Source: Callaeas wilsoni (lineage: Eukaryota > Chordata > Aves > Passeriformes > Callaeidae). Taken from it: 64,000 bases of DNA. A program made the translations under genes and the position numbers. This document shows positions 35,234 to 47,010 of this stretch, piece after piece (the stretch's first letter is position 1; every line of letters starts with the position of its first letter). A model generated the notes under the pieces. That model was not told where the DNA came from and did no database searches. It saw only the letters and a list, made by a program, of their open reading frames with translations. The stretch covers positions 32,498-96,497 of the forward strand of contig VWPU01003086.1 in assembly GCA_013398955.1 (NCBI GenBank), read 5' to 3'.

Positions 35234-38200
35234 ATACATGCCAGGCATCTTCTATTTCAATACCAGATTCTTTGCTGATGTCCTCGATAATCTATGGGGT
35301 GTTTGGCTGAGAAACAGGAGACTCCACGGTACTGGAAAACCAGAATTTATGTGGAGCTTTACTTCGAGGGTTCCTAGAGACTGTCAACTCAAACAATAAA
35401 TAATGTTCAGAAGAAAAGACATTAAAAGATTTCATGCATGCTGCTTAAGTATACTTGGACTGGGAAAAAAGGTTGTCAAGGCTAGAAACTTCTGTTACAG
35501 ATATATATGCATCTTCTTACTTGCAGGTACCTGATTTATAACCTGAAAATATTCCTAATGCAATTAAGAATCTGTTTCAGACACCCAATTCATCACAGCC
35601 TAGTTTTTGTTTACAGCTCTTGGAAGCTCTTGCTGTTGGAAGGCTGAGGAGGCGAACAACCAAAGGCAGCCTTTAAGCACATGTAGTTGAAATTGGACAT
35701 TGAAATTAGGAGGTTTTCTGAGGCTAGAAAAGATGACTCCATCAGAAGAACAGATTAAACACACTTTTGAGCATGTGAAGCACCATTTATACTGTGTGCC
35801 TGAGTCTGGATTTAGGGTCTGAATATATCCAAGGACCTGTGGAGTCAAAGCTACTTGAGAAGACGGAGAGACCTGTCCACCGCAGTAATATTTAGGAAGA
35901 GACTCATCTGAAGGACTCATCAGAATCTGTTATTGATACTGACTTTTAGCAGACTGTGCTTGTCCCTATCCCTTATGTATCCCTTTATCCATATACCCTT
36001 TATCCATACTTACAAGTTACATAATCTATGACTCCCTGTCATCCTTACCTCAGAAATTTCTGTGGTGAGAGCTGCCCCGCAAGAGTTGTACCTTATCCTT
36101 GAGCATTCTTACTTCATGATGAGTGAGTTTTTCTTCACCCTTCCCTTCTTCCATCAGTCTCCTTTCTCCAATTTTGTATTCCTCCAGAGAACAGTTGAAA
36201 TTCAGCTTTCAAGCTGCAGTTACTATATTTTTAAGATAGACACATGAGCAGCTAGAAGTCTGGGAAGGCAGCCAAGCTCCCTTATCACTGGAAAGAAATG
36301 GGAGCACCAGGTTCAAAGGAAGGAAGAAGATTGGAGGAAAAGAAAAGAGACAACTAAGCATGTCATCAGTCAAAAGCCCTGTGGATAGGTAAATTACCCC
36401 AGGAGCAGTTAAATATTTAGAACCTATTTCAAATCACTTAGCAACTAAGCTGATGGCCTGACATCATCAACATGTTAACTTATGTTGCTGAATTTACACA
36501 GAGTCTTAAAATTTGGTCTTGCTAGATAAGCTTTTAGCATTTCAATACAAGAGCAATATCTGACTTTGGTAGCTGTTGACATTTGATGGAAAGTGGTAGA
36601 ATTCATGTCTAAGTAATACACCTTCACACAAAGCCAAAGGACAGTGTCTGAAAGAAGCACTCAGTACCAGTTCTGATTAACTCTGAGAGGGTGATGGAAA
36701 GAACTAAGCAATGGAGCAAACAGGTGTCAGATCTCACCAGGAAAAATTAGAGAATGGCAAAAAATGAAGACATTTAAAATCATAAAAATAGAACCACTCA
36801 AAACCAGACTCCTTCAGAATCAGACTTCACAGCCTCTCTGGGCATTCTCTTCCAGGGCACAGGCACCTGCACAGTAAAAATGTTCTTTCTCATATTCATT
36901 TTGATGAACCTATTTTTTATGTACTGCATCTAAAACAAAGACTTCTTTTTCATTGAATAACAACGATGTAGAACTTTTTTTGCCTATTTTATGCTTTTAG
37001 TATTGATGCCTAATAACAGAATTTGAGGATAACTTGATGACTAATGATACCTGCATTATCAGTGTCTATGTCAATTTTATTATTTGGACATTCAAATCAT
37101 AAGACCACAATGTTAGTCTTATTACCAAGACTTAAAGCTGTGGTTAACTTCATGTGAAGAGCTGTTTTCTGTCCCTTAAACATTATGTGAATTATGTACC
37201 TTTGGGCCAGCCCTGCTCTTAAGTAAATGTGTGACAGATCTACTGAAGTGCATAGATTTACACATCAAAATGTAAGCTACTCTGCTCATGCCCTGGATTT
37301 ACCTATGAAGCACAGATTTGGATTGTAACAAAATACCACAATAATTCATATATTAAAGCCTGTAACTTGCATTGCATGTGAGCTCTGCACAAATGAAACA
37401 CTGCTCCTCAGGAATCACACAAGTCAGGTGTGCGTACATACCTAGGTTATAATGCTTTCAAACCTGACAGTGAAACAGTAGGGGGAAAAAAAAAGGAAAA
37501 AAGAAAAAGATTAACTACTGATTTTGGTGGGATCAGGTTTCTACCTAAGTTCTATGTTCAAAATGAAATCTTTAGTGGCATTAATTTTCTTTTTAGCTGT
37601 CTAGTTTATACATATGCAAATATAGGAGCACAGTAATCTATACCATACTCCCCAGCTGACTGCCCAAGACTCACAGTTTTAGTTTCATCCTTTTTCTCAT
37701 TCAGATGCAAAGAATGTTGGATGTTCTCTGAAAAATGGAATTTATGCCAACAGGGCCTCGCTCATCCTCCCAGGCTGTGAAAGCCTACAGCTGAGTAAGT
37801 AGAAAGAACAGGATGAATGTTTGGAAATACCTGTAGGCTTATGGAATTCAGGGATCCCAGGCCTGTGTGGGATGACCATCTCAGTAGCTGTGTATGCTTC
37901 CAGCTTTTCTTTGGCCTCATGGTAAAGTAAGAGAAAAGACCTGACCAGTCTGAGAGATTTTCTGTTCACGTGCAAAGACGAGCCATAGGTGATGCTGAAG
38001 GGAGAAAAAAGAAAACTCCTCTGGAAGGTAAAATTGTGAACTAATGCTGTCAGACAGTTTGATCTACAGAGTTCAGAATCACAGCTATGGATTTAGGTAC
38101 TTCACAGCAGGCTCAGAACAGCTCTGCATGTTAAGTACTCTCAGATTTAAGATCCTGAAGACGCCTTACAGAGAGGGTATCAAAACAGAGCTCAGAGTTT

Positions 38201-41059
38201 GTGCCTTCACAGAAGTTACATCTTTAGAGTTTTTCTAGCTTTGGTAAGCACTACCCTAGTCTTTAATAATGAGAAGCTGCCTGGTTGTTTGAGCTGACAT
38301 ATCTGACAATCAGGTTAATATTTGCCTTCTCTGAGTCTAGACTGTGATGAAAAAAAAAGGGTTCTCTACTCCCTCAAAACTACAGGTGAATTGCCAAAAT
38401 TGCAACTGGTTCAGCCATGTGTTTGTAACAATTGCTTATGTTTGTAATTTTGCTTATGTTAATTTAAATCTTCCTTCTCTGTAAACACCCTGCTTGTGTT
38501 AATAGTTCTGTCTGTAAGCAATGAGCATATTTCTGTCCTAGTACAACTTTTAGACTCTCAAGATGCAGTCTTAATAAATTTCTATAAAATATACTGTAGA
38601 GGATGTGTAGTTGCACTTAAATTAATACGTGACAGGAACACAGAGCATGTACACAGGGCTGAGTGGTTTCAGAGGCCAAACCCAGCAAGCCCCTGCCAAA
38701 TTATAGAGGTATACCTTTTGAAAAACAGAAATCAAGGCTGACCTTTTGTAGAAGAAAACAGGAAATTTCACTAGTTAACTTAGCATACTCAAAGATTCTT
38801 CTTGTCCTGTCTCAAATAGTTTTATTTCCTTATCAGATTTAGGCTGACACTAACTATAAGCCATACAATGTGAAGGCTGACATATGTTTAATATTCTAAT
38901 TCCTGCCCTCAAACTTCTCATTTTTTAACATGGATCTTTGTCATTCCATGGCTCTCCTACTTTACACTAGTCTTTGATTCCTGTCTGCATATTATCGCTT
39001 CAGTGAAGGAGAGTTGCCACCAAGAATTTTAATCCTTAAGGACACATGACAGAGACTTTAACTCCACCATGAAATGATGTATAAGGTATTAAAATCTTAT
39101 AACTAAAATTGGAATTCAGTTAAGTGAGCACAGAAAGCTTCGACAGAGTTAAGCAACCAAAAGCTTTTTTCATTTGGATATAATGGAGCTGAAACAATCT
39201 TTGTTAAAGCCATTTATTATGGTACAAAGTTATTTTACAAATTATAAATTGTTATATAATTAATTGTAAAGTAGACTATGATGCAGATTTCTATAGGATG
39301 TCTCCTTCAAGACAAGCTTGAATAATTATAGAGGCTGAAAGAGTGTAATTGATAAAGACACATCTTTCCCTCATTGAGATTATGTATTATTTGATGGCTT
39401 AAGGAATCTATAGAAACACCCTATTTGGTTAGAAGGATTTAATCTTCCCTCTTCCATTCACTTTTTCACTGATCTGTGGCTCCATAATTGATTTATAACT
39501 TAACTGGCATGAAGTTGGAACTCATACTTCAGCAAAACAGTTGGATTTTCTATTTATAATCTTCAGCAACTGTAATAGGGGTATTAGCAAGTTCTTCATT
39601 CTTTTGCATCATGAAATAGGCCCTCAAAGAGTCTGAAGGAGAATTTTTCCCCATGCAAGAAAACTTGTCAAGCCAGTAGAGATGCTCTGTCAATTCCAGT
39701 TCCAGCAGTGGTTCAAAGGTGAACATTTCAGTTAGTTTCTGTGTTTGGTGTTCCTACAGGCAGAAGGATGCCGTTATTAGTTTTGCTTAGAAATTATAAT
39801 TAACCATTATAACTTCTGCCAGCTTTTAGTCTCCTAAAGCTACTGATTTTTATTTTTTTTTTAACTTTTTTGGGGTTCTTGTGACTGATGAAAATTTTCC
39901 TCTTGTGTTTCTTTTTTTCTGGGTTGTGGACAGTACAATTAACTTTTTTTTTTTCCATGAAAATATTTCTAAAGATATCCAGATAGAAATGCTTTTTAAG
40001 AAAATAAACACGTATAGGATGGGAAACACTCACAGAAATGCAGTGAAGCTTTTCTAAAGTGTCTTAGCTAGACTCAGAGTGACCTTTGGTTAAGATATCT
40101 TCTCAAGGTGATAAGCTTGTATTTCTGTCTTCTACAAAGATTAGCTTGGAAGTCATTACAACTACCTGGAAATCCCCTTCAGGTGGTGTAATACAGATAT
40201 ATTGACACTTCAGTGAACTCCAAATATATCTGTGTCTTTCTATTATATAAATACGCAATTTGTGCTCTTCCCAAATCGTTCCTCCGTTGGAGAAGCACTG
40301 CAGAGCAAAAGCTTCGGTGGCTTATCCATAGCACCATCATGGTGACTGTCACTTTTGGGCAAATGGATAATCATGGATCTTACATCACAAATGCTGATGT
40401 GGGAAAGCCATTATAATGTCTTTTACAGTACTTGGACAAATCAAGAGATACTGCTTGTGCACTGCAGTGTAACCACTCTTAGTACCAAATTGTTGAATTC
40501 CCTCTCAGAAGGAATGGGAAAAAATATGCCATCATTTAGGGAGAATCAGAGATTTAAATCAGAGATTTAAATGGCAACTACTTAGCAGAAAAGCTAGCTT
40601 CAGTACAGAAATTGACTTCTGTTGCCAGTAGCAATGGCAACAATCAAATAGTTTTGTGACCAGTCAAAGGATTGATATCTTGGAAAATTCCGATACATTG
40701 AAACACAAATTTCGTGTGGGTACCATTTTGAAAAACTGTCAGTGAAAACACTTGGCATTTGTAGTCAAACTTAATGGATGCTAGAAAAGAACAAATAGTG
40801 CAGTTAAATGTAGTGTAGAAATCTTTATTCTGTCTAATTCAGACCAGGGAACTGTACCTTCTAACACCACTATTGAAAGTGAGCCCTTTGGCCTTTGGAT
40901 TGTTACCTCACTTGCGGTGAATCCCGCTTTGTGTTTCAGCAGGTTCTTAAAGGTACTGTTTCTGTTCCTGTAAATAACATTATTGGTTTTGACATGATAA
41001 ATATATTTTCTTGATAAGGTAATTTTTTTCATTTTATTCTAACGTAGGTATGCATATCA
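35234..41059. other. Long unique DNA stretch
   Basis: No mobile element was recognised. Minus-strand frames at 35600-35920 (106 codons) and 37742-37975 are the most protein-like but unrecognised. The latter contains an 85-base segment (37831-37915) with acceptor- and donor-like borders. A 13-bp tandem repeat (ATCAGAGATTTAA, two copies) lies at 40545-40570. Confidence 0.4.
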
Positions 41060-41430
41060 AAAATTATTGCTCCTCCTGGAGAGGGATGTAGAAAAAAGCT
41101 GGTTAAATGCATGTATCCCCTTGCTGAGGAGGGAGACTGAGGCCCTGAAGGAAACTTCAACCCTTGGATGGAACAGGATCCTGGCAGGAGCCATCACCTG
41201 TGTAAACAAGCCCACACAGGAGCAGAATTTCTAGTAATAACTGTAGCCTGTCAGGCACCCACATTGGAACACTCTGTTCCTCATGTGCCTGAGGAAGATG
41301 ATCCACCTTGGAGCACATCTTGGATGACTGCAGCCCATGGGAAGTACCCATGGGCAGCAGTGAGTGAAGGACTATATCCCATGGGTGGCATCCCATTCTG
41401 GAGTTGTGAGTGTCTTCTCTGGGAAGGGTT
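41060..41430 (+). mobile_element. Avian interspersed repeat fragment with degenerate ~42-45 bp subrepeats
   Basis: From GCTGAGGAGGGAGACTGAGG through GGAACAGGATCCTGGCAGGA to GACTGCAGCCCATGGGAAGT and GGACTATATCCCATGGGTGG the sequence repeats a theme of 'GGA.CA..., GACTG.AGCCC.TGGGA.G.ACCC' about every 42-45 bases. It is clearest at 41308-41403. I associate this subrepeat pattern with a known avian repeat linked to LTR elements but cannot name the family. The copy is old and has no clear ends. Confidence 0.55.
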
Positions 41431-44372
41431 AGGAAGGTCTGACAGAAATGCAGGAGTATTCTTGTCCTTGTGAGGAACCTGCGAGTTTGCCATAATGGTT
41501 ACATTAGGCCTGGATTTTGTGTTTTCTCCTTGAATTAATGTGGTCCCGGCAAAGTTCTCTTTCCCATCTGAAAATTGGTTGACTATTTGATTTAGCAGTG
41601 TACCTAATTTAGTCTGTTTTGAGTCCTTTTCTGTCTTTGAGTCCTCCACTATGAACTCAAAATTCAAGGGGTTCCTGGACTAAGGTTAAAACCAACAAAC
41701 CCTATGCCCACCGTATCTCTTGTACAGCTTGAATGAGGTGCCAGACAGCAATGCACAGGGAGATGTATATTATGTAGATGTATAAAGGTATTTTTTTGCA
41801 TGTAGACTGCCTGGAATTATGCCTTGGAAGTGAAAAATATTTGCCTGTACAGCGCAATCCCTCCTGAAAAGACTCAGTCTCTTTCTGCGGCAGAATCAAT
41901 GAATGCACTTATTCATAAATACTCAAGTCTTATCAAAGTTAGGGCACACATTTATATTTGGCAAGAGTTCTTTGTAGGAGATGACCTGGAAGCACAGTTA
42001 GCCTCAGGAGTTTCAATGTTTGAATAAATATGACATTTGAATTCAAAAGGCAATAATGTGTATTATGTTCTGGAACCATATGTTGAAAAAGTATTATGAT
42101 TATTGCTTAGCAAATAATGTACTAGCAATATGTCCATTGTGGATGTAGTCTTGACAGCAGTGTTAACTCCTTAACATTCTCTTTTCCATATTTCAGTCAG
42201 ATAGCTCATGCAAAAACACGAAAATATTCTATCTCATATCAGCGTTCTGAAGTTTGATGATACCAGAAGAAGAAGTTTGAAATTTCTTATGTGCTGCATA
42301 TGGGGTAATACAATTTGGAGTATTACAAAAAAGATCTGAATCAAGGGTCAGGTGTCTAATTGATATTTAATTGAAGTAGGCAGTGAGGCAGTAGTGGGAG
42401 GTAAGCTTGACATCATACATATTAATCTTTCCAAATACTGATCCCAGTTACAACTTCTATGTTTTGTAGTTGCAATATGCACAAGAAAATTCCCATTTGC
42501 AAGCACAGTGATAGCGGTGTGGTAGTTGAGCTTTCATTCTAGAAGCAACTGTCTCTGGATTTCACAGCCCTGAGCTCGTGGCCCATACACCTCTGAAGTT
42601 TCATTTCCTGGTCTTCTGAGGAGGTGCATGAGCTAACATGCCTACACATATTTCGTCACTACAGAAGCAAGTGGCAAGTAAGAAAGTTTACAGCTTTGCC
42701 ACTGCAGAGTGCTGTAGAGAAGCAGAGATCTCATTTCTCTCTGTTCTCTTAAAAGACCTTGGGAAAACATTGGAGAATTGTAGAAAGTTTTTAGATAATG
42801 TTAATTAGTTTTCTGTTCTAAGCTGAGGCTAATGAAATTTTTGTAGGTCTGTTTCTATATCACCTCCAATTTGTGTAAACTTTGTCTGACTGGACCTTTC
42901 ACATACCGCGATATAGTAATAATGATATGAACAATTAAAATGCCGTGTTAATAAACTGTTAATGTTTAATTGTTTTATAAAAAATGAAACATGAGTAAGA
43001 GTCAGTTCATATGTCTTTTCTGAAGTAATTAATTGTGAGGCATATATTTTGTTTTCTTTCCCAAACCCTGCTGTCTACTACAAAACATTTTGCATTTAAA
43101 CAAGCTCAGCTCAATAATTTTTTGAATTTTAAATTACTGCTTTTGGACAGTTTCATGAGTTTGTATTCTTGTCCCTTTTGAAACTATAAATATGTATCAC
43201 ATTGTACTGAATTTTAAAATTAACTTAAAAAAATATATATTCCAGAAGGGGCTGTGGGATGAAAAGCAATAGGTCAAGCTTCAAAGCTTAACTGTGCAGG
43301 GCAATGGGAACTTCTATAACTGTTTCCCTGTTCCCACAACAAATGGGAATACCTAACATTAGAGGCATGAACAATAACCCAGAAGTCCTGTTTGTTTTCC
43401 TGTTGATAATTGGTCCTTAGTACTCAGTGGTCCATTGGAAATGTTCCTAACTGTAGAATCTGTAGGGAAAATTACAGAATGGAAAGAATAACTGTTTTAA
43501 ACACTCAGAGGACACAGTCTTGAAAGAATGTTAGGCTATTTGGGATTATTAAATCCCTTCATGGGCTACAAGGCCTGCTGTGCTTACTTTTAATAGTAGG
43601 CTCTTGTAATGGTACAGGTGGACATGGAGATGAAGAAAGACTTTTAAGTTCTAAACAGCCTAACATTTCTTTCTTGTGCATTTATGAATTTTTTTTGCCT
43701 GTGTATTTAATACTTGATGCAGCTCCACCACTTAAAAACTGCAGGGTGAGTGGGATTTATAATAACTTTTCTTCCACTACTGGGGTTAGAAGTATTTTAT
43801 AAAGACACTATAAATTAAATTAAACTAAGTTAGGGATTATACTGAGCATGGAATAGACATCTTTCAAATTTTCACAGATTTTATGTTGTGAAGAGTACGT
43901 AATGACTAGGCCCTGGATGATGAAGTTACTGCTTTAAACAAGTTTGCCACTATGCTGCAGGATTTGATAGGCTTTGGACAAGACAAGGATTGTCCCTGTG
44001 AGGTTACTATTAGGTATTGGTGAGCTACTTTTTTGTTCACCAAGTGGAATTAATATTCTGAGAAGGTGGCATTGATCTAAGTATGCTTTGAGTTTCACTG
44101 TGACTCTTTTAGTATAAGCATATAAGTCTCTAATATATTCCAAAGTAATCAGAAAATTTTAGTTCCTAAAATATGCTATACAAGATCTGTAGATTTTCGT
44201 GAAAAAGACATGCGTACACATGAACATATGTTGGCAGCAGTGCTGTCATAGCCTGACCAGTCCAGAATTTCCACAATTTCAGCACAATCCTTGCTGCTTT
44301 CTTTTTTTACCCTCTTTTAAATTTCTAGCAGTCTGTTAAACGTTAGGTTTTTTCCCTTTTGTTTTTCTTTCT
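41431..44372. other. Unique AT-rich DNA, nothing recognised
   Basis: No gene or repeat family seen. A minus-strand frame of 128 codons (41281-41667) starts here and runs into the repeat at 41.3 kb; it shows no domain. Confidence 0.4.
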
Positions 44373-44838
44373 TGTAGGGAATTTTCCCTCATTCTTTTGC
44401 TGAGGAACACTAACTACTGGATAGTTACGAGAGACAAAAGACGTGGCCAAGCTCAGGGGAGGAGGGCACCTGGCTGCACTTCTCGTGAAGCCGGAGCGCC
44501 CCCTGCAGCCGCGGGGGAATCACTGCACCTGCCCTGCCCACCGGGAGCCACCAGCGCCCCTGCTGGCCGTGACCGGAACTGCGCCAAAGGGGAAAGCGCC
44601 TGCGGCCGAGAAGGCGTCACTGGGTTCTGGTTCTGGTTGTTGTTAATGCTACGGTTGTTGTTGTTTGTTTGGCTTGTTATACATACTAGTAGAGAACTGT
44701 CATTCCTTTTCTCATATCTTCATCTGAAAGCCCCTTAATTTCAAAGTTATAATAATTCAGAGGGAAGGGGGTTGTATTTTCCATTCCAAGGGAGGTTACT
44801 GCTTTCCTTAGCAGACACCTGTCTTTCAAATCAAGACA
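44373..44838 (+). mobile_element. Solitary ERV LTR, CpG-rich
   Basis: It begins TGTAGGGAATTTTCCCTCAT and ends TTTCAAATCAAGACA. Blocks such as GCTGAGGAACACTAACTACT, GCCCCTTAATTTCAAAGTTA and CATTCCAAGGGAGG belong to a passerine LTR type I recognise. The part at 44455-44625 is strikingly GC- and CpG-rich (for example GAAGCCGGAGCGCCCCCTGC) in a region that is otherwise AT-rich. CpG retention suggests a fairly recent insertion or little germline methylation. I could not find a convincing target duplication. The 113-codon frame across it is not a gene. Confidence 0.75.
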
Positions 44839-46781
44839 CAGTCCTAACACCTAATTTCTTTAAGCAACAACTTAATGTATTTATGCATTCTCACAGTCTT
44901 GTAGCTGTAAAAAGTCACTTCTTCCTGGAAATGATCAGACTTAATAATTCAAGTGATGCAACACACTTTTGCTTCTCGTCTCTTCTGTCACTGCCCAGAA
45001 GACATCAACTCAACTAGTTCCATTAATGCACAAATAGCTCTGTAAGAATGTGAACTGCACTATTATGCTTATTTCAGAGAATATAGTGAATATATCTCAT
45101 GTTCCTGTGTAACCTGCCTATAATTCCAGAAATATGTTATCCTGGGATATGGAATGCTGATATTTACCAGAGTTCCTGCTACGAAAGACTGCTAGGAACC
45201 CAGCTATATGTCAACTTCTCTTCCTCTAAATGCTAAATGAGTCACATCATTCCAAAGATGAAAAACCTAAAAATCATACTCATTTTTCTTCCTACCTGCA
45301 CTTTAAATGAAGACTGCATAAGCTATTAAATAGTTCCATTGTTATCACTGAGTAAGAAAATTTTCCAGTCGTGACAAATGTGAACAGCTAACATCCAAAC
45401 AGCTTCTATACCTGGATCACTGACAGTTTGCACAGGACTGATTAAGAAAATTTTCAGAAAAGGAAATAGCATACATTGGGTTTCCATGGTATAGGCCCTG
45501 TGGACCTACACTTTGCCCTGGCATGCACATTCCTTTACAACAGCAACAGTGAAAGGTTCTTAGTCCCCTCCCCACTTCCCGGGTCTCTCTGTACTTTGAG
45601 CTACACAGCTTTATTAGGAGGGCATTAAAGCCTCCTGGAAGGTAAGGGAATGACATAGCTGTCTCTCAGGATTATTTCAGCAGGTGCCCTTGGGGCTATA
45701 ATAACTTTGGCAGCCTTTTCCAGTTTATCCCTGTAACCCTGAGGATTGAGAACACAAGTTCTTGTTTAAAGGAGGATCTCTAAGGTAAGAGATATTCCTC
45801 AAGTACAGAAAAGTGCAACCTCTTCAAACAGATCTTGAACTGAAAATAAATGGTGAGAGGGCATACAGGGCACACAGTAAACTTCTAGTTTTCAAAGCAC
45901 TGACACTAAGAACAAAGAAGTACCTAACTGAGCTATCACATAATTAATTCTCTAGTATGCAGTTCCATTCCTCAAACATAATGAAATCTGCCTGTGCAAC
46001 AAGTCATCACAACGTTTATAAACCATGCAAAATGCAGCACAAATAAGAGGTAAGTGATACTTCAGTGATACTTGCTCAGCGACGTGTTACTCCCTCCAGA
46101 GAAATGGAGCTTCCTCCAACGTTGCTCCCATCATGCGTATGATAGAAAGTACAACATTCTTACATATAAAGACTGTGTGTCAGTAAGAACAAGTTTCAGA
46201 AACAGTGTTAGTGGTTCCTGGAACAAAGGAAAAGAGTTTCTACTTTGAGTACCTTTGGTTAATTGTAAAGAGCAAAAAAATCTGTGCAGAAAAAAAAATA
46301 CCAAAAATATCTGCTAATTTATAAAAGTCTTCCTATAGAATCACAACAGTACTTTCATTGAGCAGACAAGGAATAGGAGCGAACAGCTCTTTTCTCTGCA
46401 ATTTCTGGCTATCAAATTGATTTTCTATGTGTAATTTCACTAATCTCTTGTTCTAGAGCATGGCAAAATCTCTGAAACAATACAGAAGTAGGCAATAAAA
46501 GGAGCATCTCATCTGCCAATCAAGAAAGGAAATGTCGAAGACTAATTATTAATAATTAGACTGGTTATTAAACTGTCAGGAAGCAGAAGACTGCTTTCTT
46601 GGTAAAATTAGACCTTCCAACTGAAGGAGTAGGGAATACTGAACAGCAGTGAGCTATTTGGCCTGACAAGCCTATCCAAAAGGATGTGTGACTCCACAGC
46701 TCATTCTTCCACTCCAATCACATAGAAATTACTTACATAAATGCTTTGACAACATAAATTGTCAAATATGGTTTAAATTCT
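44839..46781. other. Unique DNA, nothing recognised
   Basis: AT-rich sequence with no recognisable gene, repeat or RNA up to the CR1 piece. Confidence 0.4.
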
Positions 46782-47010
46782 CTACATTAAACCAGCCAGC
46801 CAGTTCCTTATCCACCAAATTATCCATCCACGAAATCCATATCTCTTCATTTTAGAGAGAAAGACATTGAAAGGGACCATGTCAAAGGCCTTAAGGAAGT
46901 CCCAGTAGATGCCAACCATAGCTCTGCTCTTGTCCACTGACACAGTCACCCCATCACTGAAGGACACTAGTTTGGTCAGGCAGGACGTGCCCTTGGTGAA
47001 GCATCTTTTA
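46782..47010 (-). mobile_element. CR1 LINE fragment, reverse-transcriptase region
   Basis: On the minus strand the frame reads [14 protein letters not shown], then [20 protein letters not shown], then a [10 protein letters not shown] segment and IRNWLAG. This is the central part of the CR1 reverse transcriptase, including the DFLKAFD segment that corresponds to the first catalytic-aspartate motif of LINE enzymes. About 76 codons are open but nothing continues on either side, so it is a non-functional internal fragment. Neither the CR1 3' tail nor an endonuclease part is attached. Confidence 0.9.

Noticed and set aside
35600..35920. 106-codon minus-strand frame starting with Met
   Set aside because: Protein-like composition but no motif, no clear donor, and no family recognised; length is within chance for a 64-kb window.
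44397..44738. 113-codon frame with Pro/Ala/Gly-rich composition
   Set aside because: It lies inside the CpG-rich LTR at 44373-44838 and has no domain.
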